Positions 44,534 to 56,239 of a DNA stretch of 64,000 nucleotides are shown here, piece by piece. The notes below the pieces were generated by a model, which saw only the letters and a list, made by a program, of their open reading frames with translations, was not told where the DNA came from and did no database searches. The stretch is taken from positions 27,466,382 to 27,530,381 of the forward strand of contig NC_092799.1 of NCBI RefSeq assembly GCF_918797505.1, written 5' to 3'. The stretch's first letter is position 1. Every line of letters begins with the position of its first letter. Both the position numbers and the translations under genes were made by a program. Origin of the DNA: Bemisia tabaci. Lineage: Eukaryota; Arthropoda; Insecta; Hemiptera; Aleyrodidae.

Positions 44534-44870
44534 TTATGGGTCTAACACTAGACCCTTATCACCAATTTCAAAAGTTGGCATTGTCCTTTTTTTGTTTCTA
44601 TAACGTAGATTTGCTTTCTTTTGTTTAATGACATTAGTTCGAGCAACTTGGCGCGCTGCTCTCATTCGGTGTTTTACCTGTTGTACATAATCTTTACGCT
44701 CATAATTTAATTCTGGTGGCTCACGTATTGCTTGTGGTAGCAAGAACTCACGTCCTAGCATCAAATACATCGGTGAAAACTTTGAAACTATACTCGCACA
44801 ATAATTTAATGCCGCGCAGACGGAATTCACTCCTTCGTTTTGTTTAAAATGTTGCTTTGACAGATCTCCA
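44534..44870 (-). mobile_element. LTR-retrotransposon integrase C-terminal relic
   Basis: The minus-strand frame reads 'NEGVNSVCAALNYCASIVSK', FSPMYLMLGREFLLP, then KDYVQQVKHRMRAARQVA and FEIGDKGLVLDP. This is the end of the integrase core (SPFYLMFGR-type block) and the following chromodomain-proximal GDLVL block of Gypsy/retrovirus-type pol. No upstream catalytic triad is readable. Confidence 0.7.
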
Positions 44871-45074
44871 CACCCTTGTTATGCTTTTCAAAATTTGGTA
44901 CATCTGCTCTGATAGCCAGGGCCAACCAGGACAGCCATAAGTGCAGTCTGTGATTAGCCTCGATGCTCATTAGACCATCTCGCAGTGTTGGATCGTGAAT
45001 TCTCTTGTTGTGCTGCTTGCCCTTTTTGAAATCTCTGTAAATGAAAACTAAAGGGGTTGATATGTGCAAGTTAA

Positions 45075-45118
45075 TGACGCGCCTTATAAACACATTGTGT
45101 TGGAGTTCACTGCTTGTT
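45075..45118 (+). promoter_or_regulatory. TATA-containing copy of the JmjC upstream sequence
   Basis: Same sequence as 23513-23556 but with TATAAA (45084-45089). A 44-codon ORF starts 70 bp downstream (45157, hydrophobic MAFYFFLIFVL N-terminus), not otherwise supported. Confidence 0.35.
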
Positions 45119-46618
45119 TTTATATTTTTTTCTGATGTTGATCTTCACGGAATTAAATGGCTTTCTATTTTTTCCTCATTTTTGTTTTAGAAAAAGAAAA
45201 TGCACAAACATACCATGAAAATGGCACTGAAAAAACATTATATGTTAAAGGAGTGTATTGTGAAGGTAGAAAAATGGAAGCCAACACGTAGAAGATCCCG
45301 CAGGTCACTCGGTCTTTCCCCGTGGGTGCATTGGATTTGAGTGAGTAATGTTTAAGAATATTTTTTTTGGTGTCGGGTCGCAAATTCAGGTTGATTTTTG
45401 TAAAAAATGTGTTCATAAGCGAGTCCGAATGAAGTTCGAGATAGAAGGATAGCAGGACAGAGGCTCGGAGGTCCATTTCACCAACCCCCCCCCCATTTTG
45501 TAACTCAATTTTTAAGGGGAATACGGCTCCCCAAAATTTGGGGCCAACCCCCCTCCCTCCCACTATGCGATCGAAAAATTCCGACAACAGTAATGTTTCG
45601 TAAGTGTTTTGAATGTTCTGTAAGTCCAAAATTAATTTTGTAATTCAATTTTGCGGAGGATACAGCTACTCAAAATTTACACGAAGAGGGATCCTATGTC
45701 TACTTTTTTTGCCTCCGTCTAAAACACACCGGTCTGCTCATCTCATCAGTATTGTCAAAGTTAATTTTTTTTTATCATCAATGATTGATATCATTTCGGT
45801 GTTTTCAGTGAAACATTGAAGGGTGAAATATTAAGAAATAGGTAACAACTGAAGTCATTACATCCAGGTTTGAGCGTTGGACTGCCGGAGTGTGTTCTAA
45901 ACTTGATCCTAAGGCACTAAACAATTCATTTAAAAAAGAAATTTACCTTCAAATAGTGACAAAAAATTAAAAACTCATGAAAATGGCTAAATATTGAGCT
46001 AATATCCATGTCTGTTATCACTAAGCAGTATAGGTAAACAATCGCCCATTGGCTACAGTCTTCCCTAAACATAGGTAGGGTTTATCCCGTCGGTTCTTAT
46101 TCATCTTATGCAGGTTTTAACAATTTAAATGTACGAGGAATTATTTCAAAATTCAATTTTGTTAGAAAAATCATAAATTGACTCGATATTTGCATTGGAA
46201 GAGCGGCTGCTAATTCCTTATGGGAAAATACATTGTAAGTGATGTAAAGATTAGGTCTGTCGAACCATTTCACGTCACAAGTGTGGCGGACCCGTTTCCG
46301 CGTGGGTAAAAGTGACCGTTTTGAAAATCCAAATTTTGAAGCATATTTTAAGTTGAACTTTTGGGGGTTCCCGGTGATTAAAAGACCCTAGGAAAATTCC
46401 TGTGACATCAGGAGCTTTAGTTCTTTCAATAAAAGCAATGAAAGAAAGGTACAACTGGCCCTTTGTTAGTGTTGAAAACGTAAATCTCGGCATTCCTGGC
46501 AAAAAGATCGAATCGTAACGTTATTTGATAATAGTTTGAGGTTATGTTTAGATGTTGATATCATATGTTGCCTTCTAGGTAATTATAGAGACTGAATTCC
46601 TTCTTGGAGTTGGGACTT
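45119..46618. other. Intergenic
   Basis: No recognised gene. Contains C- and T-runs and short shadow frames only. Confidence 0.4.
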
Positions 46619-46740
46619 GTAGTGAAATTCGTTTATCTTTTGACTAAAAGTAGAGTGTCAATTTGGATCGAACGTCAGAGTGGGATTCGCTTATCTTTCG
46701 ACTAAAAATAGAGTGTCAATTTGGATCGAACGTCAAACGT
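46619..46740 (+). promoter_or_regulatory. 60-bp tandem repeat upstream of F-box gene
   Basis: Two nearly identical units: 'gttttatcttttgactaaa'-type start, 'agtagagtgtcaatttggat', 'cgaacgtca'. The second ends 40 bp before the ATG. GGATCGAACGTCAGA at 46665 matches the motif before the other F-box gene. Probably promoter sequence. Confidence 0.5.
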
Positions 46741-46779
46741 GATTAACTGTGAGGACCTAAAAATTACCCTTATCCGAAA

Positions 46780-48477
46780 ATGAATGAATACGGTGAACCT
46801 ACTCATTTTGCCAAATTACCGAATGAAATGAAGAACATGATTTTTAAATTATTGGACCACACCAGCATACTCTCACTTCGGACGACTAGTAAATTTTTCT
46901 ACGAGTTCATAGAGGATATGATCAGATTGAAGGTTTCCTTGAAACACCCCATACGTGAATCAGTGATAATTGACGAAGAAAGAAGAAATTTTATCCAACG
47001 TGGATTTCACCATATAGATTTACTAGACTTCGATGAAGAGACGCATGGAGTAGATTTGAAACCTTTCAAGGATCTTATATCTTTACATGTCATCAATTTG
47101 CCTGCATATTCTATTGATCCACTGTGTATTCCCCAGTACCGTGATTATCAGGTGGATTCTTCACGGTTCCGTATATTATCATCCTCAAAATTAAGTCGAC
47201 TTGACTTGTTAAGAACGACCAGACGAGAAGGTATTTACGTTGTAAACCCTGAACTTAATTGTATAGGAACTTTACTATATCGCGAACACGCTGTTTATAA
47301 TATCTCACTAGAAGAGGACAAAAATCTACCCAATGCTATTGTAAATCGTGGTCAGATTATTGAAATTCAACGTCAAGCTGTTGATTTGAATTCATCTTGC
47401 GTTTTCCTGCAAAGACCTGACGATTCGGTAATGATACCTTTATCCACGATTGAACAATCTAAAATATTAATCGGTTTAACGCTTGATTTGAAAATGGTAT
47501 CGCCTAATCCCGGTGATACCCAGGAATTATTCAGTTCGTTTGTTGAAACTTTCGAGAACTTTTTCGAGAAAAACGACCTTCTCAAAAATTATTTAGAGCG
47601 TGTTTGCATAGAACTCGACGAAAGTATTGTACCGTCACTTGTTATTAAAAACATGGACTCTGTACTACGATGCTTACGTTCAAATACAATAATCTTCATC
47701 ATTTGGCGCCTGATACCTGATCTTAGCATACTTTTTAGCTCAGAACCATGCGCGATAGCGCTAAAAGAGTTCTGTTTGGTACTGTCGACAGAGGAAAGTC
47801 GCGAAGCATTACTAAACATGCTTTTAAGTGTTCGCGGAAAAGTTAACACTAGAATAGAACACGTATCACTTAAATTTCACGGTTTTCGCACAACTGAAAT
47901 GTTACAAATAATGTTGAGTGATATTCTTAATACGTTGCTTTCGTGCTGTCCGAGTTTAAAATCTCTTCACATAGAAATTAATTTCCATATGAACAAAAAT
48001 CATTCGAAACGCTACGGTTTTCAATTGATCGAATGGCCTGCCTTAATATTGCCCAAAGACCTCACTTTAAACACATTGTGCGTGGAATCCTGGCAGTTAG
48101 GAGATGAAGAGTTTCACGCAAGTTTCAAGGATTTCGTCGCTCGTCTCGCTCCGAAACGATTTATTCTTTATAGGCACTGTTGGCGCTCGTTTCGCTTTAC
48201 TGCAGATAATGATACGTTTCAAGGCATCCGTACTGATGTTTTAGACAATTGTACAGAGTCCCTTCTTAAAGATAGTCAACTTGAAGACATCACGTCAATA
48301 AGGCGTATAGTGAAAAATATTGACATTGCAGATTTAAATAAGCAATCAAAAAAGAGTAGCTATGGTCTCTTATACAAGAAAAACCCAAAGAGCCAGGACC
48401 CGAAACATTTTACATACTACGGAGTTAATTTCGGCTCGGAACATCTACTCATTCCTAAAAATGGTGAGAAAGATTAA
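46780..48477 (+). CDS. F-box protein, 565 aa, intact
   Basis: Intronless frame from ATG 46780 to TAA 48475-48477. An F-box occupies about residues 9-50 (AKLPNEMKNMIFKLLDHTSI, then LSLRTTSKFFYEFI), the region that binds Skp1 in SCF E3 ubiquitin ligases. The remainder is irregular leucine-rich sequence (SLHVINLPAYS, KLSRLDLLRT, 'CCPSLKSLHIEINF') suggestive of a solenoid substrate-binding part, ending in a basic, conserved tail (SIRRIVKNIDIADLN, DPKHFTYY). Clear paralogues are the frameshifted gene at 16980-18787 and the fragment at 56086. Single-exon F-box expansions occur in arthropods; substrates unknown. A BEL/Pao element is inserted 15-20 bp after the stop, removing any nearby native poly(A) site. 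Confidence 0.8.
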   Translation: MNEYGEPTHFAKLPNEMKNMIFKLLDHTSILSLRTTSKFFYEFIEDMIRLKVSLKHPIRESVIIDEERRNFIQRGFHHIDLLDFDEETHGVDLKPFKDLISLHVINLPAYSIDPLCIPQYRDYQVDSSRFRILSSSKLSRLDLLRTTRREGIYVVNPELNCIGTLLYREHAVYNISLEEDKNLPNAIVNRGQIIEIQRQAVDLNSSCVFLQRPDDSVMIPLSTIEQSKILIGLTLDLKMVSPNPGDTQELFSSFVETFENFFEKNDLLKNYLERVCIELDESIVPSLVIKNMDSVLRCLRSNTIIFIIWRLIPDLSILFSSEPCAIALKEFCLVLSTEESREALLNMLLSVRGKVNTRIEHVSLKFHGFRTTEMLQIMLSDILNTLLSCCPSLKSLHIEINFHMNKNHSKRYGFQLIEWPALILPKDLTLNTLCVESWQLGDEEFHASFKDFVARLAPKRFILYRHCWRSFRFTADNDTFQGIRTDVLDNCTESLLKDSQLEDITSIRRIVKNIDIADLNKQSKKSSYGLLYKKNPKSQDPKHFTYYGVNFGSEHLLIPKNGEKD

Positions 48478-50623
48478 ACGTTGATATTATAGCATCTGTT
48501 TCTCCATGTTTTATTTCAAAAAAGATGAGGTTATCTCCCCTTCCAATCTCATGCTAAGAAGATGAGCTTTAGTGCAATAATACCATAAGAAATAATACAA
48601 TTAACTTACAGAACACACGTAGTTTAATGACGGATAGTGAAATGACAAATACTGAACATATGAGACTGAGGATATCTTGACTTCAAACGGATGAAAAAGT
48701 AGAAAATGTACTACCCTAGTAGCCAAAATAGTGCCATCGAATAGGTATCGTCCAGATACCCTATTCTATAGGTATTTAATAGATATTTTATGGGGTATAA
48801 AATATACATATTTAGATCCATCTATTTTATAGGTATTTTACATGATTTTTTACAGGTGTATCTCAAAAGCACATTTTATACCTATTAATAAGTATCAAAC
48901 CAATTTCATTTTTAAGTTTCATGGAAATGGAAATTTTCATCTCTGCATCCTGCATCCTCGTTTCGTGTTCGTGTGATGATAATACGTCCTCGTAGCGGTT
49001 GTACTTATCTACGTCATCAAGATGGCCGCTACATTTGTAACGGTCTCAGTCTCAGCTCCGCCTTGCGCATACACCGAACCCGTCTAGTCTAAAGCCCATC
49101 GCCGCCTTCTTGATGGTTAAAAGTTTTCAAGTTGTTTTATTTATATTTGTTTCAATACTTCATTACTATCAGCTCCGTTGCAGGAATTTGTTCATTGCTT
49201 GAATTATTCATCTGTTTGCCAGAGTAAGTAGCTAATTTTACTTTTTTCTCGTACCTTTTTCCATGCCAACCTCACGTTTCCTGCAGGTACCAGAGGATGT
49301 AATTCTGCTTGTTGTTTGCGAGTATATATCTGAGCGCCTCATGCGAGTAAAATATTCTCTTAGACGATGGCCCTAACTGTCTCTTTTGAATCTTGTTCGA
49401 CAAGAATCAAGCATCAAAATAAATTTCTGAGACCAGCGCAACTGACCCATCATTTGCAGTGGGGCTTAATCGTTCATGTGGATCCCGATTCCAGGTTAGG
49501 TCCTTCCAATCGTACAAAACTTTTTCATAATCAGGTATTGAAATTATATGAAGTTATGTATTCATTTACTACCATGTGCCATTTCTTACTGCTGTTACAA
49601 AGTTGAGTGGAGAGTCTACATCAAATAAGTGTACGCACTCCTTTGGTGGGACAGAAGATAATCTTTCATCAATTTAGCATTGAAAGTGAAGAGCAGAATC
49701 GAGATGGTGGATCGGCTGATGCACTCTAAAGGTGCTAATCTTATTTGGAGCAGATCCTTATCACAAATAGAAACTTCCCAATTATTGCAGGCGAGTGCTC
49801 CAGTAAGTCTGTAGGAACATCCATGAACATCCTCATACCACCTGCATTTTCCTTGCGTCTTCAAAAGAATGAAGTACACTTAAAGTTTGGTTGCATCTAC
49901 TTCATCTCTTGTAGGACATCTGAAAGTTGTCTGATTTTAAAATATCTAGAACCACTAGAGCTTCAACAAGAACGAACTGCTCTACGTATCAGTTACTCAA
50001 CGTATCCTGGCAATCAGTGATTGAATCGGGTTAGGTATCCGTCAAAATTGGATGGTGGGTCCCTGAGTTTTAAATTGTATCGACTGGTGGACTGTGTTTC
50101 ATCCAGTGGCTCAGACCGGTAAGTAGTGAAGTGGTCAATTTTTAAGTTTTTCTTGGCCCTCCCTCCAGAAGGAAGGGTCTGACTCTCACTTTGAATTCAT
50201 TCTGTTATCAAAGGGTGGATGATTTATTGTAATGTATCTTAATGTCTGTCTCTATTGATGGTCATTAATTGTAGGTGGGTCAATTGGATGATCTGTCTCT
50301 TGCTTTGTATTTTTGCAGATCGACACTTCCAGGAACTATTGCCATATCAGATGTAAATCGCTGCTTAGTGCCATTCGCTCTGTGCCTTTGACATTCTCTG
50401 TCATGTGTGGAAGGAACGTCGGGTAGAGAATCGATGGCTACCTTGATATCATCAATGATCGGAGTAAATCATTAAATTATTTAAGCTTCATTTTTGTCGG
50501 TGTCAAGGGATGATGTCGCATCTTTTGAAAAATGCATTTTTCTTCTCTATAAATAAACTGAAAAATGGCGTTGTGTTAGTGCTTTTCTGAGAGTGCTGTT
50601 CTGCAACCTGATCGTTGAAATTG

Positions 50624-50851
50624 TGTGTCTGTTGGGTAGACATAGATGACATAGGTTAAAAGGCGGAGCGTGATTGGTCAGCTATATTTTATCACTGCTT
50701 TGTTGTGCCTATGTCGGGTGGAACTCACGACAAGCTACAGGCACCTCTTCAGTTTTCAACTGTATGTCCTGATAAAGCAGCGATAAGACATAGCCGACCA
50801 ATCTTGCTCCGCCTTCTTACCTTTGTCATGTACGTCTACCCGACAAACACA
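50624..50851. mobile_element. MITE, family 2 (228 bp)
   Basis: About 85-bp imperfect inverted ends: 'tgtgtctgttgggtagacat' on the left, complement of 'tgtgtttgtcgggtagacgt' on the right, with 'aggcggagc.tgattggtc.gcta' inside each arm. Nested in the 3.54-kb element. Confidence 0.75.
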
Positions 50852-51719
50852 AAATATCAACAATCAGGCTGCTGTTTTGATCAGCTATTAAATCATGGTG
50901 CTAATAATTTTTCTCTTACTTTAAAGAGTGCTTTAAATTTTTCTATAATGCACTCATAGTGTTTCAAGTGTTCCTCGGTACTTATACCAGTTCTAATTGT
51001 TCGGATTCATTGTTGCAAAGTGGATTTTCCTGACCCAATGGATTACAGATTCGAGCAAGTTGGTGAGTGTTTTTTGTTCATTTTATAAACTTTAATTGAG
51101 CATGTTTGCATGGCCCAAATATCCCGTGCCTCCATGAAGACCTTTGCTTCTCTGGAAATTTAGGCCATGGTTGGTTGCTATACGCTACTGAACCTTGAAT
51201 TTTCAACAGTACTTGGTGGTAAGAATGCCATTTGACGAAATTGAGCCGAAAGGCATCAGTATGGGTTCTTCACATTTTAGTCACAGCTGATTGCTGGCTA
51301 CCAAACTATGGCTAAATGATAAGAAATTCCATTCAGATTACTTTAAGCATTAATTCCTTTTATTAAATGGGACATTTATACTTTTTTTTTTTTTCGTTGT
51401 CTTGACTTAGTAAACTGCTTAAAAGCAGTTTTTTCTACATTAATCCAAAGAACAAATAAAGACTTGTCGATCAAATTTATTCTCTTGAGTAATCATCATT
51501 TTCCTTCTCTCTTATGTCTTGATTCTGGAATCTCTTATGTCAGGATGTTGATCTGTATTATTATTTTTATATTCCTGTTTATTTTTTGGTTTTCTTCATC
51601 TCTTTACTAGGATGTATTCTAAGCCTTTGGTATTGTATTCATTTGTTCTTTGTATTCATGAGTAAAAAATAAACAATTTTTATAAGTATTACGTATGCTA
51701 TCTTTTGTACAGGCCACCT

Positions 51720-51972
51720 GGACCGAGTTTAACAGAAAGGAACCAAGCCACATCAGCTATTGCCAAATTTAATCGGGCAATGCAATTTTTTACGAGAGAA
51801 CGTTCGTGCGGATTCTTTTAAAATTTTTAAGGCATTTGCTTCAAACTATGGAGAATTTTCACTGTAATTTCCACGGAAATCCGCAGAACCGTTTTCATGT
51901 AAAAAATTAAATCGCCCAATTAAATTTGGCAATAGCTGATGTGGCTTGGTTCCTTTCTGTTTAATGCGGTCC
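51720..51972. mobile_element. MITE, family 3 (253 bp) with ACCT duplication
   Basis: Inverted ends contain 'tttaacagaaaggaaccaag', 'ccacatcagctattgcca' and their complement. A 4-bp ACCT flanks both sides (51716-51719, 51973-51976). Non-coding. Confidence 0.75.
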
Positions 51973-53259
51973 ACCTAGAAACCTACTTTTTACACATTTA
52001 GAATGGTACCCCATCATTTGGGTTATCTACCCCATTTTATACCTATTTAATATGGTATTTAATACAACCCTATTTTATACCTATTTTATATGGTATTGGA
52101 TACTATAAAAAAAGGACACTTTATAGGATTTTTTAATATGGTATTTTATACCTATTTTAAGCTATTTAATACCCTATTTGATAGGTATTTGAATAGGTAT
52201 TTTTTACATATCTTGAAATGTATTATAAATCATATTTTGGCTACTAGGGTAAGCAAGGACAATCAAAACCACTCAAGCTACCTTTCTGATGCACTCTGAA
52301 ATGATGGTCAAAAAACTGCATTTCTATGGTAACGGTGACGCAATTTGCCACCCCCTTTGAATCCTGCAAGGATTCAACACCTAACTGCGTTTTCAGAACT
52401 AACATTATTCCATTTTCATTACTCTCTTTTACTTTTTCCCGACGATTTCCCAGCGTATCAGTAAAATTATTCATTCCAATTTCTCTGAAAGTAAGTAAAC
52501 TCACATACAATTACGGTTTCATTATCAGCACCAATGATATATTATCAGGTAAAATTATTTCAGATATTATTTCTTAACATATTATGGACTGATTGCATTA
52601 TGTAACTAATTGTAAAATTCATTCGGCATTCAGCTACGATTTTTGAAATATGACAAAGCGGCAATCGATGCTCAACAACTGCACATCACTTAAAGATTGA
52701 GAATATATTCAAACTAAACCATTAACTATCATTTTCCCGAATTTTTGATGTGACAGAGAGATTTTTGAACCAAATCAGGCACAGTAACCAATAGACATAA
52801 TTTTTTTTTCGCCCTTTCAAAGCCTCTTCTTCCGTCACTGACTTATCCAGATAAGTATGAGAGAAATCTTCGGGTTTTTGCAAAACCTCAGACCTGACCC
52901 TCAGAAACAATTCCGCGAAATTGAATCTACTAGATGGATCTCAAATTTAATATGACGTAACTGTACATCCGTATTCAGTGTTTAAATGTCAGCAAATCTG
53001 TTTGCGACAACATTTTCCAACGGAAAAAAGTTCATGAATCTAACTAAAAGCAGTTTTAGAGTCAAAATGCCCAATTGATGCAAAATATAAACACATCGCA
53101 GTCACACGTTGAGGCAGGAACCTGGATAAAATGACAGTTTCACAAAATTCCAATCTTGGAATGAATATTGAGTGGAGAGGTGCAACTGATGAATTTGCGA
53201 TCAAAAAATGACATTAAATCTCGTTTTATGCATTAATTTAAAGCAAATAGATGCATATA

Positions 53260-53570
53260 CCGTATATGCTTGCTCTGAAGCATCTGCAAAGCCTTGTAAC
53301 TCAATTTATACAGCATTCGGCAACATGGCAAATATCAACTTCAAGATCGGAAATGTATGAATTATCAGAATAAAACGTCTTCAACTCTTAAAAATCAGTC
53401 GAGGGACAAACCCATCCCAATGAAGTTTAATTTCCATAAGTCCTGGATGGTAAGTTTAGCTGTCACTATTAACTGACCAGTAATACCTAACGGGTTAAAT
53501 AATTTTGACGTCTCCAAACTCAAGCTGACGAGATGTCCGCAATGTAATGGACCAGCGAATTTCATCTTAA
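53260..53570 (-). pseudogene. BEL/Pao pol relic (RT end to RNase H start)
   Basis: Minus strand: IELQGFADASEQAY at about 53270-53310 matches the RNase H start (ELHGFCDASEKAY class). Upstream, near 53440-53530, 'NPLGITGQLIVTAKLTIQ', DLWKLN matches the BEL/Pao block that follows the RT. Stops and frameshifts break the frame. Confidence 0.75.
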
Positions 53571-54589
53571 CTCAGGTCTTCTAGCATCGTTTCATCTGTT
53601 ACAAATTTACTTGAGACTTTTCATGAATGTGAAAAAAAACCGTTTACCGTACTGTACAGCATACGCACCTTCTCTTTTGAGCATCGATTGACACAGTAGT
53701 GACATTTTCATGACGAAGTATTTTCTATGAATTTCAAATTTCGAAAAGTATGAATGTTTCACCCGGTCTTAAGTTCTGGCGAGAACTTTTCTTTTTCATG
53801 CTCTTTGAGTATAAAATTTGCGTTACTTAAACTTAACTTAAACTTGCGTTACTTACTTCTTGCCAATAATATTATTATAATCAAAATCTCCGTACTTACT
53901 CCATGCGCAGCTCTAATAATATTTTTGAACAACTAATTTGTCCTTAGTGTTCATTACCAGAACTCACAGATTACCTTCTTCATACTGAATTAAATTCGCT
54001 CTTACTTACAGCGCTTCTGCGCGCTCTACAACACCCAACCGCCACCGACAGCGATCCTGCCAGAGCTCCTCCGGCAAACACACCTCCTCATTTCTGCCAC
54101 ACTAACTTCATACTGGCTACATTTTTGGGGGGAAAATTAATTTACCTGGCGAAGATTTAGGGAACTACTTCTTCCTGTTTTTCATCCTATAATTTGAATC
54201 TTTCTCCATTCATTGAATATTCAAACTCAACTCAACGTGTACCTCATCCACTGCAATCAGCAATGGCAAACCATTAACCTCAGTACATGTAGTTTTACAC
54301 CAAGTAAGCTTCCACGATTAGACCTCGTACTCTCCACATCATCTGAATATAGATTCGACGATTTTTAGATGGACTGGATAAATTTGATAAAACCATCTAA
54401 TTGATCTTGCGATGACAACCATGGGACATCTAACTCTTGCAGCTTCAAATTTGAATCTGCGTCCAATTTTTTTTAAAGTAAAATCTTGATATCAAACTGA
54501 AATAAATCAAAATCGCATTAATATTTGCATTTATTGTGGTAATGTAAACTCATGGATTTAGAGAATCCAATCCTTTAGGATGTCATTAG

Positions 54590-55190
54590 AGACAACCCTG
54601 ACAACCACTCGCTCTCCTTTCCCTGGCCGTCCTATCAGGCATCGAACATTGATGCACCTTTTTCAGGGAGGAAGTACCTTAAGCATCGAATGATGCAGCT
54701 TTTTCAGGGAGATATTACCCTAAGCATCGAATACATCTTCATAACAAAGTACAAGCATGTCATTCACTGATGCAACCCTTTTTGTGCTCAGGGGGGTAAC
54801 CCTGATACCATTGGATCCACCGATCCGAACAGGAGTTAGTCCTCGTTCACACATTGGATACACCGATCCGAACAGGAGCAACATCCTCGTTCATGGAATA
54901 CACATCCATACCACAGTACGAATGTGAATCACACATGTGGATACACATTCATACCGCAGCACGAACATGTCATTCACTTGCACCGCCCGTTTTTTTTTTC
55001 GTGTTCAGGAGTGCGATTATCCTGCAAACATGGGATTTAATTCGCAACCTCAAATACACATTCATCTCAAAAGATGAACATGTCATGTCATGCACAGGTG
55101 CACCTTTTTCATGGAGCTATTACCCTAAGCATCGAATGATGCACCTTTTTTCAGAGAGGTATTACCTAAGTATCGAATGATGCCCCTGCA
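54590..55190. repeat. Minisatellites inside the BEL/Pao interior
   Basis: A roughly 45-bp unit ('gatgca.ctttttcagggagg', 'ta.taccctaagcatcgaa') occurs twice near 54650-54735 and twice near 55100-55185. Between them a roughly 44-bp unit 'ccgatccgaacaggag' plus '..cctcgttca' occurs twice at 54818-54895, with further 'acacattcataccgcagcac' near-repeats. Confidence 0.6.
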
Positions 55191-56085
55191 ATCTGAACAA
55201 GACAAATTAAGAATGAAAAGAGACGACTCCTACGTAATGAACCGTAATCAAATCAACAAAGCTGCAGAAGGCAACCTCATCATCTGCCGTGCTAATATGT
55301 CTAAAGTGTCTCCAAATGTAAATAAACATTGTAAATTTATTCTTCTTCCATCAACAGCTGATATATATCAAATCCTACCGATGAGTCTCAACGAACTCAG
55401 TCCATCGGTGAATAACCACATAATATCTAAAACAGCTGACTTACTATCTCAATGAAAATAAGCCACTAGATAATCATTGCAACATTGCCAAATCGTCGAG
55501 CAATCCTTAAAAATCGTTTAAGATTACTTTTAATCAGCTAACTGCAATAATCCACCTTCTCGCTAAGATCATTTCAATAATATTCCATCAGAAATACATT
55601 TGAGACACCCCTGCGTTCTGTATAATCCTGGTCACGGCACCAAAATGTTTCTCCATGTTTTACTCCAAAAAAGATGAGGTTATCTCCCCTTCCAATCTCA
55701 TGCTAAGAACATGAGCTTTAGTGGAATAATACCATAAGAAATAAAACAATTGACTTACAGAACACACGTAGTTTAATGACGGATAGTGAAATGACAAATA
55801 CTGAACATAAGAGACAGAGGGTATCCTGACTTCAAAGAGATGATAAAGTAGAAAATATACGAAGCAAGGACAATCAAAACCACTCAAGCTACCTTTCTGA
55901 TGCACACTGAAAAGATGGTCAAAAAACTGCATTTCTATGGTAACGGTGACGCAACAGCATCAAAGGGATTAAAAGAATGTTTATTTTCGCAAGGCTGCTT
56001 GGTTGCAAACCGGTGATTTTTTTAAATGGTCTCCTCTCCGCCCTCTTTTCATTAACTCACCTCGTTCGTCAAGAAACTTGTTCGG

Positions 56086-56235
56086 TTTAACGCTTGATTT
56101 GAAAATGTTGTGCTTTAATAACGGTGACATCGAGGAATTAATACCTGATCAGAGCATACTTTTTAGCTCAAAACCATGTGCGATACTGCTAAAAGAGTTC
56201 TGTTTGGTACTGAGGCATTAGTAAACTTGCTAAGA
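56086..56235 (+). pseudogene. F-box paralogue fragment
   Basis: Reads 'FGLTLDLKMLCFNNGDIEEL', then directly IPDQSILFSSKPCAILLKEF and CLVL. In the intact gene about 90 residues separate these two segments, so an internal deletion fused them. Homology ends at about 56235. Dead fragment on the far side of the BEL/Pao element. Confidence 0.85.
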
Positions 56236-56239
56236 GGGC

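Larger units (their letters stand above)
48712..52250. mobile_element. 3.54-kb TIR element inserted in the LTR
   Basis: Termini are perfect inverted repeats: ACCCTAGTAGCCAAAATA at the left, its complement at 52233-52250. The second LTR supplies the empty site ('gaaaatatacgaagcaagg'), which fixes the boundaries to within 1-3 bp. Both subterminal regions (48740-48900; 52010-52230) are arrays of a TAGGTATTTTATACCTA-type palindromic word. The centre (about 49000-51500) has no transposase that I recognise. It has exon-like stretches, AATAAA at about 51455 and two MITEs, and may include captured host sequence. Confidence 0.8.
48497..52345 (-). repeat. BEL/Pao 3' LTR, interrupted
   Basis: 310 bp in two parts (48497-48711 and 52251-52345) matching 55646-55956, with a 3.54-kb insert between them. 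The terminal TG at its inner end appears mutated to AA. Confidence 0.85.
48497..55956 (-). mobile_element. BEL/Pao LTR retrotransposon with nested insertion
   Basis: Minus-strand element flanked by a 5-bp target duplication GCATC (48492-48496 and 55957-55961). The 5' LTR is 55646-55956 (311 bp, TG..CA) and is followed on the minus strand by a primer-binding-like TGGTGCCGTGACC. The 3' LTR is 48497-48711 joined to 52251-52345 and is split by another element. A PPT-like GGATTCAAAGGGGGTGGC lies just inside it. Pol relics inside show BEL/Pao signatures. The internal region is only about 3.3 kb and full of stops, so the copy is dead. Confidence 0.85.

Noticed and set aside
45157..45291. 44-codon ORF after the TATA-containing repeat
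   Set aside because: Short, no homology, and only the upstream sequence is shared with the JmjC locus; not enough to call a gene.
54590..55190. CRISPR-like array
   Set aside because: Repeat units are contiguous or irregularly spaced minisatellites in a eukaryotic retroelement; no uniform spacers and no cas genes.
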